Notes: generated by a model not told the origin, from the sequence alone. Positions 43,370 through 52,450 are shown, counted from the first letter of the stretch. The stretch: DNA of 64,000 bases from JABCPO02 sp052174015 (GCA_052174015.1 JBQMXM010000001.1:75095-139094), one strand, 5' to 3'. A program made the numbers and translations.

Positions 43370-44824
43370 TTATTTTATTGGAAATCTTACTACAACTACT
43401 GTACCTTTGTCTAGTTCACTAGTTATATCTATTGTTCCATTATTTTTTTCTACTATTTCTTTAGCAATTGATAATCCTAGTCCTGTTCCACCACTTGCTC
43501 TTACTCTTGAACTATCAACTCTATAAAATCTTTCAAATATCTTATTTATATCTTCTTCTTTTATTCCTATTCCTGTATCTTTAATTTTAATATATACATT
43601 ATTATATAAGAATCCTACATAAATATATACTGTACCATTATTTTTTGTATATTTTATTGCATTTGTTAAAATATTAGTTATAACTCTTTCTACACCAAAT
43701 TTATCTGCATATATTTCAGGAATATCTGAAGTTATAAATGATTTTAATAAGATATTTTTTTCTTTTGCATTTTGTTGAAATCTTTCTTCTAATTCTTTAA
43801 TAATTTCTGTAACTTGGAAATATTGTTTTTTCCTTTTTTCAATATTTGAATCATATTTTGATAATATCAATAAGTCTGAAACTAATTCTTGCATTCTTTC
43901 TGCTTCTTTTTCCATTTTTCTAACAAAATAAATTATTTGGTCTTTTTCTATCTCACGATTAACATCATCTACATCTTGTAAAATTGTTTCTGCATAACCT
44001 CTCATTGATGTAATTGGTGTTTTTAATTCATGTGATACATCTGCCACAAATCTTTTTCTCATTTTATCTAATTCAAAATGTTCAGTTATTTCTTGCATAA
44101 CAATTACAATTCCATCTGCTTTATCTTCTTCTGTCTGTAATGGTGCAAAAAACACTTTAAATGTCCTATTTTTAATATTTATAACTTTGTTTTGTGAAGC
44201 AAGTTTTTCAAGATATATCATTTTTTCCATAGTAAAATCTACTTCTAACAATTTACATACATCAAAAAAGTTAGTATTTTCATCTATATCTAAAAATGTT
44301 TTTGCTGCATTATTTATATGACTAATATTACCATGAATATCAAACGATATTACCCCATCTTTTAAATGAAATAGTATTGTCTCTATTTCTTTTTTTTGTC
44401 TGGTTGCTTCTGTTAAATTTTCTTTTAAATTAGAATCCATACCTAAAAATAATTCAAGTAAATCATCCATTTCATCTTTATGACTATATTGATTTAATTT
44501 TTTTGTTACTATTGATTCTCCTGCAATTACTGCTTGTGCACTTTTTATTAATTCTAATGTTGGTGCAAGTACACATTTTGATAATATACTACTTACAAGA
44601 GTAGCAATAATTATAAAAATTATTGCTACAGTATAATACCCCATCTCTATATTTTGTAAATTTTGCATTATTATTGGCTTCTGTTTTTCAATTTCTGGTA
44701 TACTATATATTGTATCTATATATGCATTTTTTTGAATTACCATTAAACATATAAATGAGACAATTATCATAATTGTAAGTAATAATACTGTAAATATAAT
44801 TATTCTCTGTATTTTTTTTAACAT
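43370..44824 (-). CDS. walK: Sensor histidine kinase WalK
   Basis: Essential cell-wall sensor kinase. Two membrane segments (about 9-29 and 63-83) flank a short extracytoplasmic loop. HAMP (about 84-136), PAS (about 145-240) and HisKA follow: FVADVSHELKTPITSMRGYA with phosphoacceptor His 265. HATPase motifs are NILTNAIKYTKN, IKDTGIGIKEED and GGTGLGLSIAKEIV. The domain order is that of WalK/VicK. It starts 1 base after walR. The extracytoplasmic loop is very short (about 33 residues), unlike the PAS-like sensor of Bacillus WalK. Confidence 0.92.
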   Translation of the reverse strand: MLKKIQRIIIFTVLLLTIMIIVSFICLMVIQKNAYIDTIYSIPEIEKQKPIIMQNLQNIEMGYYTVAIIFIIIATLVSSILSKCVLAPTLELIKSAQAVIAGESIVTKKLNQYSHKDEMDDLLELFLGMDSNLKENLTEATRQKKEIETILFHLKDGVISFDIHGNISHINNAAKTFLDIDENTNFFDVCKLLEVDFTMEKMIYLEKLASQNKVINIKNRTFKVFFAPLQTEEDKADGIVIVMQEITEHFELDKMRKRFVADVSHELKTPITSMRGYAETILQDVDDVNREIEKDQIIYFVRKMEKEAERMQELVSDLLILSKYDSNIEKRKKQYFQVTEIIKELEERFQQNAKEKNILLKSFITSDIPEIYADKFGVERVITNILTNAIKYTKNNGTVYIYVGFLYNNVYIKIKDTGIGIKEEDINKIFERFYRVDSSRVRASGGTGLGLSIAKEIVEKNNGTIDITSELDKGTVVVVRFPIK

Positions 44825-44825
44825 A

Positions 44826-45575
44826 TTATTGTTCTTTCTTACTTGTTTCTCTTAAATAATATCCTACTCCTCTTTTTGTTATTAAAAATTCTGGAGTTCC
44901 TTTTTTGCTTTCTATTTTATCTCTTAATCTAGCCATTGTTACATCTATTGTTCTAATTTCTCCAACATATTCTCCATAACCCCAAACTTTTTTAAGTAAG
45001 TCTTCTCTAGATACTACTGTTCCTGGTTGAACTGCTAAAAATCTTAAAACATCAAATTCTTTTTTTGTTAATTCTATTTTTTTACCTCTAATAGTTACTT
45101 CTCTTCTTTTAGAGTCTATAACTAAATCACCTATTTGAATTATTTGGCAATCTTCTTCTGAAAGTGCAATTCTTGTATTTATTGTTTTTCTTAAATTAGC
45201 TTTAACTCTTGCAATAACTTCTCTAACTGCAAATGGTTTTGTAATATAATCATCTGCGCCTATTTCTAATCCAATTATTTTATCTGTTTCTTCTCCTTTT
45301 GCAGATATCATTAAAATTGGTACATCTCTCATATTTAAGTTATATCTAATTTCTTTACATACATTTACACCATCTTTTTTAGGTAACATTACATCTAATA
45401 ATACTAAGTCAGGTTTATTAAGTACATCTTTGCACTTTTCAATAGCTTCTTCTCCATCTTCTGCTAATACAACTTGAAAATCTTCTCTTTCTAAATTGTA
45501 TTTTAGTATTTCTCTAATTGATTCTTCATCATCTACTACTAATATAATTTTACTTATCAAATCTGTATTTTCCAT
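44826..45575 (-). CDS. walR: Response regulator WalR
   Basis: OmpR-family regulator of cell-wall genes. The receiver domain has ILVVDDEESIREILKYNLER, LVLLDVMLPKKDGVNVC with phosphoacceptor Asp 61, and ADDYITKPFAVREV. The C-terminal winged helix has KRREVTIRGKKIELTKKEFD and YVGEIRTIDVTMARLRDKIE. GGAGGAAAAA precedes the ATG. First gene of walR-walK-unknown-lepB-holB-DUF1653-traX. Confidence 0.93.
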   Translation of the reverse strand: MENTDLISKIILVVDDEESIREILKYNLEREDFQVVLAEDGEEAIEKCKDVLNKPDLVLLDVMLPKKDGVNVCKEIRYNLNMRDVPILMISAKGEETDKIIGLEIGADDYITKPFAVREVIARVKANLRKTINTRIALSEEDCQIIQIGDLVIDSKRREVTIRGKKIELTKKEFDVLRFLAVQPGTVVSREDLLKKVWGYGEYVGEIRTIDVTMARLRDKIESKKGTPEFLITKRGVGYYLRETSKKEQ

Positions 45576-45669
45576 TTTTTCCTCCTATGGATAAGTTATA
45601 CTAATTTTTTAACCATTAATCTTTTCTTTTGTATTAATTATTTAATATTAATTATATATTATCATATAT

Positions 45670-45692
45670 AAAATGTATTTTAAATACATTTT
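45670..45692 (-). terminator. Weak terminator after the GGDEF gene
   Basis: AAAATGTATTT / AAATACATTTT palindrome in the walR upstream gap, 37 bases after the stop at 45729. It has a small loop and a modest T-rich tail. Confidence 0.45.
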
Positions 45693-45728
45693 TTTACATT
45701 TTTTATTTATTTTTTAATTATTTTCAAA

Positions 45729-46676
45729 TTATCTTCTACTAGCTATTTCTCGTTTATTTATATAATATGAATTTCCAGTTATTTGTTTAGCTTTTTTCTT
45801 TACTTGTGCACCTATTTCTCCTATCTCTAATACATTTTTAAATGTATTTGGTAATATCTCAACAACACCTATACTTAATGATGTAAGTGGAAATTTTTCC
45901 ATAACTCCGCTTCTATTTGGTACTTCTAAATATCCTTTTTCTAAATCTTCTTTATTAAAATATTCTGGGATTTTATCTTCAAATTCTTTTAAAATATCTT
46001 GACATAATTTTTCATAATTTGTTTTGGATACCAAAGCTACAAAATCATCTCCCCCAATGTGTCCAACAAATGCATCTTCTATTTTTTCATTATTATATAT
46101 ATTATTTGTAATTACTTTTCCTGTTGTTTTTATAATCCTATCACCTTCTGCAAATCCATATATATCATTATATGATTTAAAATTATCTAAATCTAAATAT
46201 AGTATTGCAAAAACTTCTTTTTTAAGTAATCTTTTTTTAGTTTCAGCTTTTATTTGTACATTTCCAGGTAATCCTGTTAATGGACTAATTCTTCTATTAA
46301 TATATAGTAAATCAACCACATTTTTTATTATATGATATACATATTCTGGTTCAATTGGTGTTCTAACATAATATAGTATTTGTTCTTGTAATAATTCCAT
46401 CTTATGTTTTTTACTTGAATTTGATGAAACTACAATAATTGGTGTTATCGCATTATCATCATCATTTTTTATTAATCTAATTACATCTTTAATATTAAAT
46501 TCTAATTCATCTTCATTTATTATAATAAGAGTAGGAATATTTTTAAGTACTTCCATTAATTCACTAGTTTTTTTCTTAGTAACTCTTATTTGTTCCATTT
46601 TTTCTGAAATAGATTTTCTAATATTTAATGTTAATAAACTACTTTTATCATCTATTACTATAATTTCTTGTATCAT
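45729..46676 (-). CDS. GGDEF protein with degenerate receiver domain
   Basis: 315 residues. The N-terminal part (1-125) has the receiver fold outline (IIVIDDKSSLLTLNIRKSIS, TPIIVVSSNSSKKHKMELL, YYVRTPIEPEYVYHIIKN). The expected phosphoacceptor position is Asn/Glu and the conserved KP is RT, so phosphorylation is doubtful. The C-terminal GGDEF-type domain starts SPLTGLPGN and has YLDLDNFKSYNDIYGFAEGD. The active loop is GGDDF (208-212) instead of GGDEF, so cyclase activity needs testing. No membrane segment. It lies 16 bases after the Ig-like bitopic protein. Confidence 0.85.
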   Translation of the reverse strand: MIQEIIVIDDKSSLLTLNIRKSISEKMEQIRVTKKKTSELMEVLKNIPTLIIINEDELEFNIKDVIRLIKNDDDNAITPIIVVSSNSSKKHKMELLQEQILYYVRTPIEPEYVYHIIKNVVDLLYINRRISPLTGLPGNVQIKAETKKRLLKKEVFAILYLDLDNFKSYNDIYGFAEGDRIIKTTGKVITNNIYNNEKIEDAFVGHIGGDDFVALVSKTNYEKLCQDILKEFEDKIPEYFNKEDLEKGYLEVPNRSGVMEKFPLTSLSIGVVEILPNTFKNVLEIGEIGAQVKKKAKQITGNSYYINKREIASRR

Positions 46677-46691
46677 TTGTACCTCTTTTTC

Positions 46692-47951
46692 TTAGTTTGT
46701 AACTAAATTTGGTAATTGGGGAGCTACACTACCATCTTGTCCCCTATTTTGTATACCAGATGGTGGTCGTACTTGTCTTTGTGTTTGCGCAGGTCTATTT
46801 GCATTACCTGTTTCAAGTGGTGTATCTATACCTTCTACAGATTGAGCCCTTACTTGTATTACATTATCTCCAATATCTAATAATTGTGTTATAACTACTT
46901 TTTTATTATTAGGGTCATTTTTTTGATATTCTCTTTTATATTGTTTTCCATTTATTGAATATTCTACTTTACTAATTCCTACAGAATGTTCTACTTCTAT
47001 CTCAAGTGATGTTCTATCACTTGTTTGTGATAATTTTATTTTAGGAGTACTTAATCCTACAAAATTTTTTCTAACTGTTTCACTATTACCGCTTGTATCT
47101 GTCGCAGTTACTTTTAAAACTCTTTCTCCTTCTTTTGTTGTAAATTGTAATTTTAATTGTTTTTTATTATCATTTGGTGGCACAGCTGTTTTTTCTTCTG
47201 TTTCGTCTTCCCACTTATATTTTACATCTTGAATCCCAACATCATCTGTTATATCCAATTCTATTAAATTTCCATTTAATTTAAAATTAATTACTGGCTT
47301 ATTTATATCATTTCCTTTAGCTTGCTTAAATTCTTTTTCTGCAAACTTCTTGTTTCCTTTTTTATCAATAACACTAACTTTAAACCTATTATCTCCTTTT
47401 GGTATCTCAATATTTTCTTGTACTATTTCTTTTCTACCTTCACCTTGAATTAATTGTTCTTTTTCTATATCATCATTCCATAAATATACTACTTTATCTA
47501 TCTCATTTTCTGAATTTATAGAAAATTTAATCTTTCCATTAATTTCTTCTATATTAATTTTTATAGTTTCTTTTGGATTTAAAGCATTATTCGCCTCTTG
47601 TAATTTTTTGTTTTGAATTAATGAATATACAGCATAAATAGAAAGTGCCATTGCAAAAAGTATCATAATAATAGTAAATACTTTTAAAAGTGTTTTTGCA
47701 TTTTCTTTTTTTGCTTTTTTTCCACCTAAATCCATACTAGATAATCCTGGAAATTCTAACTCTGGTTTTTCTTCTATAGGAATATTTTGATTATATGGAT
47801 TATATTGATTGTATTGGTTTTGCATATTAAAATTATTTTGATTATTCATTATTTGTTCTGCATTATTTTTTGGTTGTTTTACAACTTTTTGCTTTTCTTC
47901 TTTTTGATTTAAAATATTATTTTCATCATTAAAATCTAATATTTGATTCAT
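46692..47951 (-). CDS. Bitopic protein with Ig-like extracellular domains, unknown
   Basis: 419 residues. A cytoplasmic N-terminus of about 85 residues is rich in Gln and Asn (NMQNQYNQYNPYNQN). A membrane segment follows (KVFTIIMILFAMALSIYAVY, about 90-109). Three beta-sandwich units come next, with related patterns: IKVVYLWN-type at about 150, NGNLIELDITDDVGIQDVKY, and TSLEIEVEHSVGISKVEYSI. A short Pro/Gln tail ends it. The GI-V-Y repeats suggest Ig-like or cadherin-like domains. The inside-membrane-outside plan resembles 30691-31716. A 37-bp repeat lies about 99 bases upstream. RBS AGGAGAAATTA. Confidence 0.65.
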   Translation of the reverse strand: MNQILDFNDENNILNQKEEKQKVVKQPKNNAEQIMNNQNNFNMQNQYNQYNPYNQNIPIEEKPELEFPGLSSMDLGGKKAKKENAKTLLKVFTIIMILFAMALSIYAVYSLIQNKKLQEANNALNPKETIKINIEEINGKIKFSINSENEIDKVVYLWNDDIEKEQLIQGEGRKEIVQENIEIPKGDNRFKVSVIDKKGNKKFAEKEFKQAKGNDINKPVINFKLNGNLIELDITDDVGIQDVKYKWEDETEEKTAVPPNDNKKQLKLQFTTKEGERVLKVTATDTSGNSETVRKNFVGLSTPKIKLSQTSDRTSLEIEVEHSVGISKVEYSINGKQYKREYQKNDPNNKKVVITQLLDIGDNVIQVRAQSVEGIDTPLETGNANRPAQTQRQVRPPSGIQNRGQDGSVAPQLPNLVTN

Positions 47952-48049
47952 TAATTTCTCCTATTTTTCTTTTTTAACAAATTATTATTAAAAGTATAAC
48001 ATAACGATAAATTCAAGTAAATATTAATATTAAAAAAGATATAATTTAA

Positions 48050-48086
48050 TGTAGAAAGTTCAAACATATTTGACAGAAATATATTA
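48050..48086 (-). repeat. 37-bp dispersed repeat, copy 2
   Basis: Identical over 37 bases to 25281-25317 and again 99 bases upstream of a minus-strand gene (46692-47951). It contains the TCAAA-CATA-TTTGA dyad. Confidence 0.6.
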
Positions 48087-48131
48087 AAAAAATAATTTGT
48101 ATCCTTACTTTAAATTATATAATATAGATTT

Positions 48132-48222
48132 TAAGACGCACGCGTGCATCTTAAATAAAATAAGACGCATTTTTTGTCATTTTTGCGTCTTATTTTGAAA
48201 TTATATGCATGTATGCGTCTTA
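48132..48222. repeat. Cluster of TAAGACGCA inverted repeats forming hairpins
   Basis: Units at 48132-48140 and 48161-48169 (TAAGACGCA), 48145-48153 (TGCATCTTA), and 48184-48192 and 48214-48222 (TGCGTCTTA). The first pair makes a TTTAAGACGCACG / CGTGCATCTTAAA stem. The second makes a perfect 13-bp stem AAAATAAGACGCA / TGCGTCTTATTTT (48157-48196). The G+C content is strikingly higher than in the flanks. Confidence 0.8.
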
Positions 48223-48280
48223 TTCAATAATTTTACCACTTTTAACTTTTAAGTTTTATTTTTTTAACTTTATATAAAAA

Positions 48281-48302
48281 AGATATAATTTAAATTATAT
48301 CT
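48281..48302 (-). terminator. AT-rich terminator of sepF-divIVA
   Basis: Perfect 22-base palindrome AGATATAATTT-AAATTATATCT followed by TTTTTTA on the minus strand, about 84 bases after the divIVA stop. Confidence 0.6.
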
Positions 48303-48385
48303 AAATTATACCTACAATCTATTATTTTTTATCTGTTTTGTAACATATCTTAAGTTCATATAATATATCATATAAAAGTTAAGTA

Positions 48386-48850
48386 TTAAAATTCCTCTTC
48401 AGGTATATTTTTTAATACTTCTAATTGTGCTATTAATAATGCTTCTGTCTTTGTCTTATATAGTGCAAGTTCTGCTTTTAAATTTTGTAATTGTGTCTTT
48501 TTTTCTTCAATTACTTCATCTATATTTCCAACTCTATCCATTAATAACTGATTTGCTTCTTCAATTATTTTTTGAGCTTCTTCTTCTGCTCTTTTTTTCA
48601 TATCTTCTGCAGATTGTTTAGCTATTAATAATGTATCTTGTAATATTGTTTCATTATTTTTAGTTTGATTTAAAGTCTCATTTAACTTTTCTTCTAACTC
48701 TTTAATTTTTTCTTCTTGTTTTTGATTATTCATCATTAATGTTTCATAATCATTTGAAATTTCTTCTAAAAAATCTTCTACTTCATCTACATCATATCCT
48801 TTGAATTGTCTAGAAAATTTTTGATTATCTATATCTATTGGTGTTAACAT
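48386..48850 (-). CDS. divIVA: DivIVA-family polar/septal protein
   Basis: Curvature-sensing scaffold at cell poles and septa. From ATG 48850 (TTAGGAGGAAAG upstream) it starts MLTPIDIDNQKFSRQFKGYD, then VDEVEDFLEEISNDYETLM, the DivIVA lipid-binding N-terminal domain. A long coiled coil follows (residues about 45-140). A 5' extension to 48889 also reads open but lacks a ribosome binding site. It follows sepF by 45 bases. Confidence 0.93.
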   Translation of the reverse strand: MLTPIDIDNQKFSRQFKGYDVDEVEDFLEEISNDYETLMMNNQKQEEKIKELEEKLNETLNQTKNNETILQDTLLIAKQSAEDMKKRAEEEAQKIIEEANQLLMDRVGNIDEVIEEKKTQLQNLKAELALYKTKTEALLIAQLEVLKNIPEEEF

Positions 48851-48895
48851 CTTTCCTCCTAATCCTAGCTTATCTACCAATTTTAACATCTAATA

Positions 48896-49348
48896 TTACA
48901 GAAAATTAATGTTTGATTTTCTTTTTTTATCTTTTCCTTCAATTACATAATTTTCAGGTGCTGCAATAAATATTGAATTTGTAACCTTAACTATTTTTCC
49001 GTCAAGGGCAATAACTCCTCCACTTACAGTATCAATAATTCTTCTTGCTTCTTCTTTTGAAACATATTCTAAATTTAAAATAACTGATTGTTTTTGTTTT
49101 AATAACAATATTACTTCTTGTACTTCTTCATAGCTTGAAGGTTTAACTATTTGCATTCTAACTGAATTTATATCAATTTTCTTTGATTTATTTGCCTTAT
49201 ATTTACTTAATGGAAATATATTTCTTGGCACTTCTTCCTCTTCATATTCTTCTACTTCATCTACTTCGTCAAACTCTTCATAATTGTAATCGTAGTCTTC
49301 TTCTGTTTTAAATTTACTGAAAAAATCTTTTATAGATTGTGTTATCAT
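48896..49348 (-). CDS. sepF: Cell division protein SepF
   Basis: FtsZ-binding membrane anchor. An N-terminal amphipathic helix (MITQSIKDFFSKFK) and an acidic stretch (DEVDEVEEYEEEE) are followed by the SepF core: QIVKPSSYEEVQEVILLLKQ, KQSVILNLEYVSKEEARRII and DTVSGGVIALDGKIVKVTNS. AAGGAGTGAAAG precedes the ATG. Paired with divIVA, a standard division cluster arrangement. Confidence 0.93.
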   Translation of the reverse strand: MITQSIKDFFSKFKTEEDYDYNYEEFDEVDEVEEYEEEEVPRNIFPLSKYKANKSKKIDINSVRMQIVKPSSYEEVQEVILLLKQKQSVILNLEYVSKEEARRIIDTVSGGVIALDGKIVKVTNSIFIAAPENYVIEGKDKKRKSNINFL

Positions 49349-49643
49349 CTTTCACTCCTTATTTTATATAATATATTTATAATTAATTTAATTATTTATT
49401 TCTATTTACTTTTATATACATATTTTAAATATATTATGTATATTATACCTTTATATAACTATATAACCACTATTTTACACTTTTTTCTATTATTTTTCAC
49501 TTATGCTACAAAAAATTATTACTTTTGTAACACAAATTTAATAATTAGATATTTATTTATTAAATTATTAAAGAAAAAATGTCTATAAATAAATTCAATC
49601 AATACTCTAAATTTATATTAATTCATCTCTCCATAATTTATTT

Positions 49644-50144
49644 TTATTTCCTATTAATTATATGATTAAAATTATTATACTGTCTTTCTATTAATATTTT
49701 TTTTATTGAAGTTGGTTTAAGATCTATCTCTTTTATTTCATCAATTGTCATAAATTTAAAATTTAATATTTTAATTTCATCTCCATCGTTTTCTTTAACT
49801 TGCCATTGTTCTGGTAATTCTTCTACATGAATTAAAAAATAGTTTTCAATCCAATGTTCTTGTCTTCCTTTATTTATATAAAAGTTTTCATGATTACAAA
49901 ACAATTTACAATCTTTTTCTGTAATATCTATACCTACTTCTTCCTTTATTTCTCTAATAATAGCTTCATATGAACTTTCTCCTAATAATACATGTCCACC
50001 TGGTAATATATAATAATCATATCCTTCTATTTGTAATATTAAAAACTTATTATTTTTTTCTATTAATCCTGCTACTCTATAATGAAAACTATATTTATCA
50101 TTTTTTATTCTTATATCTTTTTTATCAATATCTTTTATACACAT
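49644..50144 (-). CDS. Nudix hydrolase
   Basis: Hydrolyses nucleoside-diphosphate-linked substrates; the exact substrate is unknown. The Nudix box is complete: GGHVLLGESSYEAIIREIKE then EVGI, giving the Gx5Ex7REUxEExGU pattern. The N-terminal strand region YSFHYRVAGLIEKNNKFLIL is typical. ATG 50144 has AAAGGATATTAT upstream and is preferred to the ATG 15 bases earlier. Monocistronic between AT-rich gaps. Confidence 0.9.
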   Translation of the reverse strand: MCIKDIDKKDIRIKNDKYSFHYRVAGLIEKNNKFLILQIEGYDYYILPGGHVLLGESSYEAIIREIKEEVGIDITEKDCKLFCNHENFYINKGRQEHWIENYFLIHVEELPEQWQVKENDGDEIKILNFKFMTIDEIKEIDLKPTSIKKILIERQYNNFNHIINRK

Positions 50145-50268
50145 ATAATATCCTTTCATATAATCTAAAATAAATAAATAATAATAGTATTATTATAATA
50201 ACAAAAAGTATTAACAAAAACAATTATATTAAAAAATATATACTAAAAATATATACTATAATAAAATA

Positions 50269-50309
50269 AAAGTAACTGATTAAATACAATATACTATCAG
50301 TTACCTTTT
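50269..50309 (-). terminator. Terminator of the ABC exporter operon
   Basis: AAAAAGGTAACTGAT / ATCAGTTACTTTT stem on the minus strand followed by ATTTTATT, about 90 bases after the stop at 50399. Confidence 0.7.
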
Positions 50310-50398
50310 TAATTAATTTTAGATTTAATTTTTTATTTTTATTTTATTTATTAACACTTAATTATATTTTTGTTATATATTATATGTTTTTGCAATAA

Positions 50399-51775
50399 TT
50401 ATTTTGTGTCAATTAATAATTCTTTTGGATTTTTCTTTAAAATACTTACTGTTGAGATTATTAATGATATTATTAATACTAAACTCATGAATAATACTAC
50501 ATATATCATTGATTGTGGTAAAACGTTAACATCTAAACTTGTAAGTGTTTTATTAAACCCTTCTACTTCTGCTCCTCCTCCAAGTTGAGTAGCTGATGAT
50601 TGTTTTGCTATTTGTTGTGCTATATCTCCTGTAACCTTATTTAATATGTTATTTCCAAGCATTTTACCTGTAAATGCCGCTAAGAAATATGAACCTATAA
50701 ATGCTGGGATTGATATAAATAATAGTTCTATTATAAATTGAATAAATATTTTTGTTTTTGAAATTCCTAGTGATAATAATACTGCAATTTCTTTTTTTCT
50801 AGCATTCATCCATAAGAATAATAGTAATGATACTACTATACCTGCAAATATTAATGAACCTGCAAATAGTTTATTTGCTATTGAATAGATTCCTGTTATA
50901 GATTCTTGTAATGCTGGAAAGTTTGATGAACTCTTAACTAGATTATATGCTTCCCAATCTATATCTAGATTTTGTAATTCTTCCATTACTTTATCTAAGT
51001 TCTTATTTCCTTTTACAAAAAATGTTGCATCTTGATATACAGATGTTTCTTCTGTATTTCCATATACTTTAGCAGCTGTATGTACATCAGTAATTAAAGT
51101 GTTTTCATAAAGTTCTTGTGCTGCTGTTACTCCACCTGTATTATGACCATCAAATAATCCTTTTATTTCTACTTCTACTGTTTCATTTGCTCTTTTTTCA
51201 TTATCTGCATCAAATAAGTTAGATTTAATTTTTAATTTATCCCCTATTTTTAAGTTGTTCTTTTTTGCTAAATCTTTATGCATTAAAATTTTATTTTTAT
51301 CTTGATTTTCTAAATGTTTTCCTTCTGTTAATTTATATGCTCCTGATACAAATTTTGTTTCTTTTGAAGAATCATTAACTCCTGTTAGCATAACTGCTCT
51401 TTTAAAGTTTTTAGCTCTTTCTGGAGATTGATTTTCTAATGTTTCTTCAGTTTCTATAATATCATGATTTACTAAATCGGCTACACTTCCAACTCTTTTA
51501 ACAACATGGTCAATATCTTTTGATTCAGATATTTTTTTAATATCTTGCCCTTTTATATTTCCAGACCCTCTAGCTGTACCTTGATTTACTCTTCTATTTA
51601 TCTCCATTGAAAAACTATTTGTTATATTTCCAAAAGTTTCTTCTGAAGCTCTATTTGTAGCATCTTTAATAGATAGACTTATCAGACTAAGTGCTGACAT
51701 GGCTAAAATAATTAATAATATGATTAATGATTTTAAACTCTTTCTCGTTACATATGCAAACGCGTTTCTTATCAT
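50399..51775 (-). CDS. FtsX/MacB-like ABC exporter permease, second
   Basis: 458 residues. The N-terminal membrane segment (SLIILLIILAMSALSLISLS) is followed by an extracytoplasmic domain of about 250 residues and three C-terminal membrane segments (FAGSLIFAGIVVSLLLFLWM, ELLFISIPAFIGSYFLAAF, VVLFMSLVLIISLIISTVSI). The NARKKEIAVLLSLGISKTKI coupling motif is typical of the FtsX/MacB class. Both this and 52451-53731 begin with a similar N-terminus (NAxAYVTRK). It follows the ATPase by nine bases. The substrate is probably a peptide, antibiotic or lipoprotein, but this is unproven. Confidence 0.88.
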   Translation of the reverse strand: MIRNAFAYVTRKSLKSLIILLIILAMSALSLISLSIKDATNRASEETFGNITNSFSMEINRRVNQGTARGSGNIKGQDIKKISESKDIDHVVKRVGSVADLVNHDIIETEETLENQSPERAKNFKRAVMLTGVNDSSKETKFVSGAYKLTEGKHLENQDKNKILMHKDLAKKNNLKIGDKLKIKSNLFDADNEKRANETVEVEIKGLFDGHNTGGVTAAQELYENTLITDVHTAAKVYGNTEETSVYQDATFFVKGNKNLDKVMEELQNLDIDWEAYNLVKSSSNFPALQESITGIYSIANKLFAGSLIFAGIVVSLLLFLWMNARKKEIAVLLSLGISKTKIFIQFIIELLFISIPAFIGSYFLAAFTGKMLGNNILNKVTGDIAQQIAKQSSATQLGGGAEVEGFNKTLTSLDVNVLPQSMIYVVLFMSLVLIISLIISTVSILKKNPKELLIDTK

Positions 51776-51784
51776 TTTATCCTC

Positions 51785-52429
51785 CTATATATCTGTATTT
51801 ACTTTTTTTAATTTTTTTCCACTAAGTTCTAAAGTGATATCTGCAGCTTTTGCTACTTCCTTACTATGAGTTACTACAATTACACATTTATTTCTTTCTT
51901 TAGCTAATTTTTTTAGTACATCTATTATTTCTCCTGCTGTAGAACTGTCTAAATTTCCTGTAGGCTCATCTGCTAAAATTATAGGTGCATCTGATACTAA
52001 AGCTCTTGCTATTGCAACTCTTTGTTGTTGTCCTCCTGATAATTTCATTACATTTCTTTTTATTTGACTTTTGTCTAAACCTAAGTCAAATAGTATTGTT
52101 TCAGGTGCTTTATGATTTACTAATCTAATATTTTCAAGTGGTGATAAGTAATCAATAAGATTATAGTTTTGGAATACTAATGAGATATTGTTTTTTCTAT
52201 GATTAGTATATCCTTTCTTTTCTATATCTTCATTTTTAAATAAAATTTGTCCACTATCAGGTTTATCTAATCCTGCCATTAAAGATAGAAGTGTAGATTT
52301 TCCTGTACCTGATTTACCGATAATTGCATAAAATTTTCCAAGTTCGAAACCTTGATTTACATATGATAAAACATTGTTTCTAGAATTTGAATAACTATAT
52401 GTTACATTTTTTATTTCTAATATGTTCAT
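51785..52429 (-). CDS. ABC transporter ATPase (LolD/MacB-like)
   Basis: 214-residue cytoplasmic ATPase. Walker A AIIGKSGTGKSTLLSLMAGL, signature KLSGGQQQRVAIARALVSD, Walker B IILADEPTGNLDSSTAGEI and the H-loop VVTHSKEVAKAADI are all intact. It begins MNILEIKNVTYSYSNSRNNV. It is encoded between its two permeases with gaps of 21 and 9 bases. Confidence 0.93.
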   Translation of the reverse strand: MNILEIKNVTYSYSNSRNNVLSYVNQGFELGKFYAIIGKSGTGKSTLLSLMAGLDKPDSGQILFKNEDIEKKGYTNHRKNNISLVFQNYNLIDYLSPLENIRLVNHKAPETILFDLGLDKSQIKRNVMKLSGGQQQRVAIARALVSDAPIILADEPTGNLDSSTAGEIIDVLKKLAKERNKCVIVVTHSKEVAKAADITLELSGKKLKKVNTDI

Positions 52430-52450
52430 TATATTCTCCTAACTTTTATT

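Larger units (their letters stand above)
47952..48385. other. 434-base non-coding region rich in repeats and hairpins
   Basis: It contains a 17-base sequence AAAAAGATATAATTTAA present twice (48034-48050 and 48277-48293), the 37-bp repeat copy 2, and five TAAGACGCA-type units (48132-48222). It also holds the divIVA terminator palindrome and an AACTTTTAAGTT palindrome near 48243-48254. No ORF of note. Confidence 0.75.
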
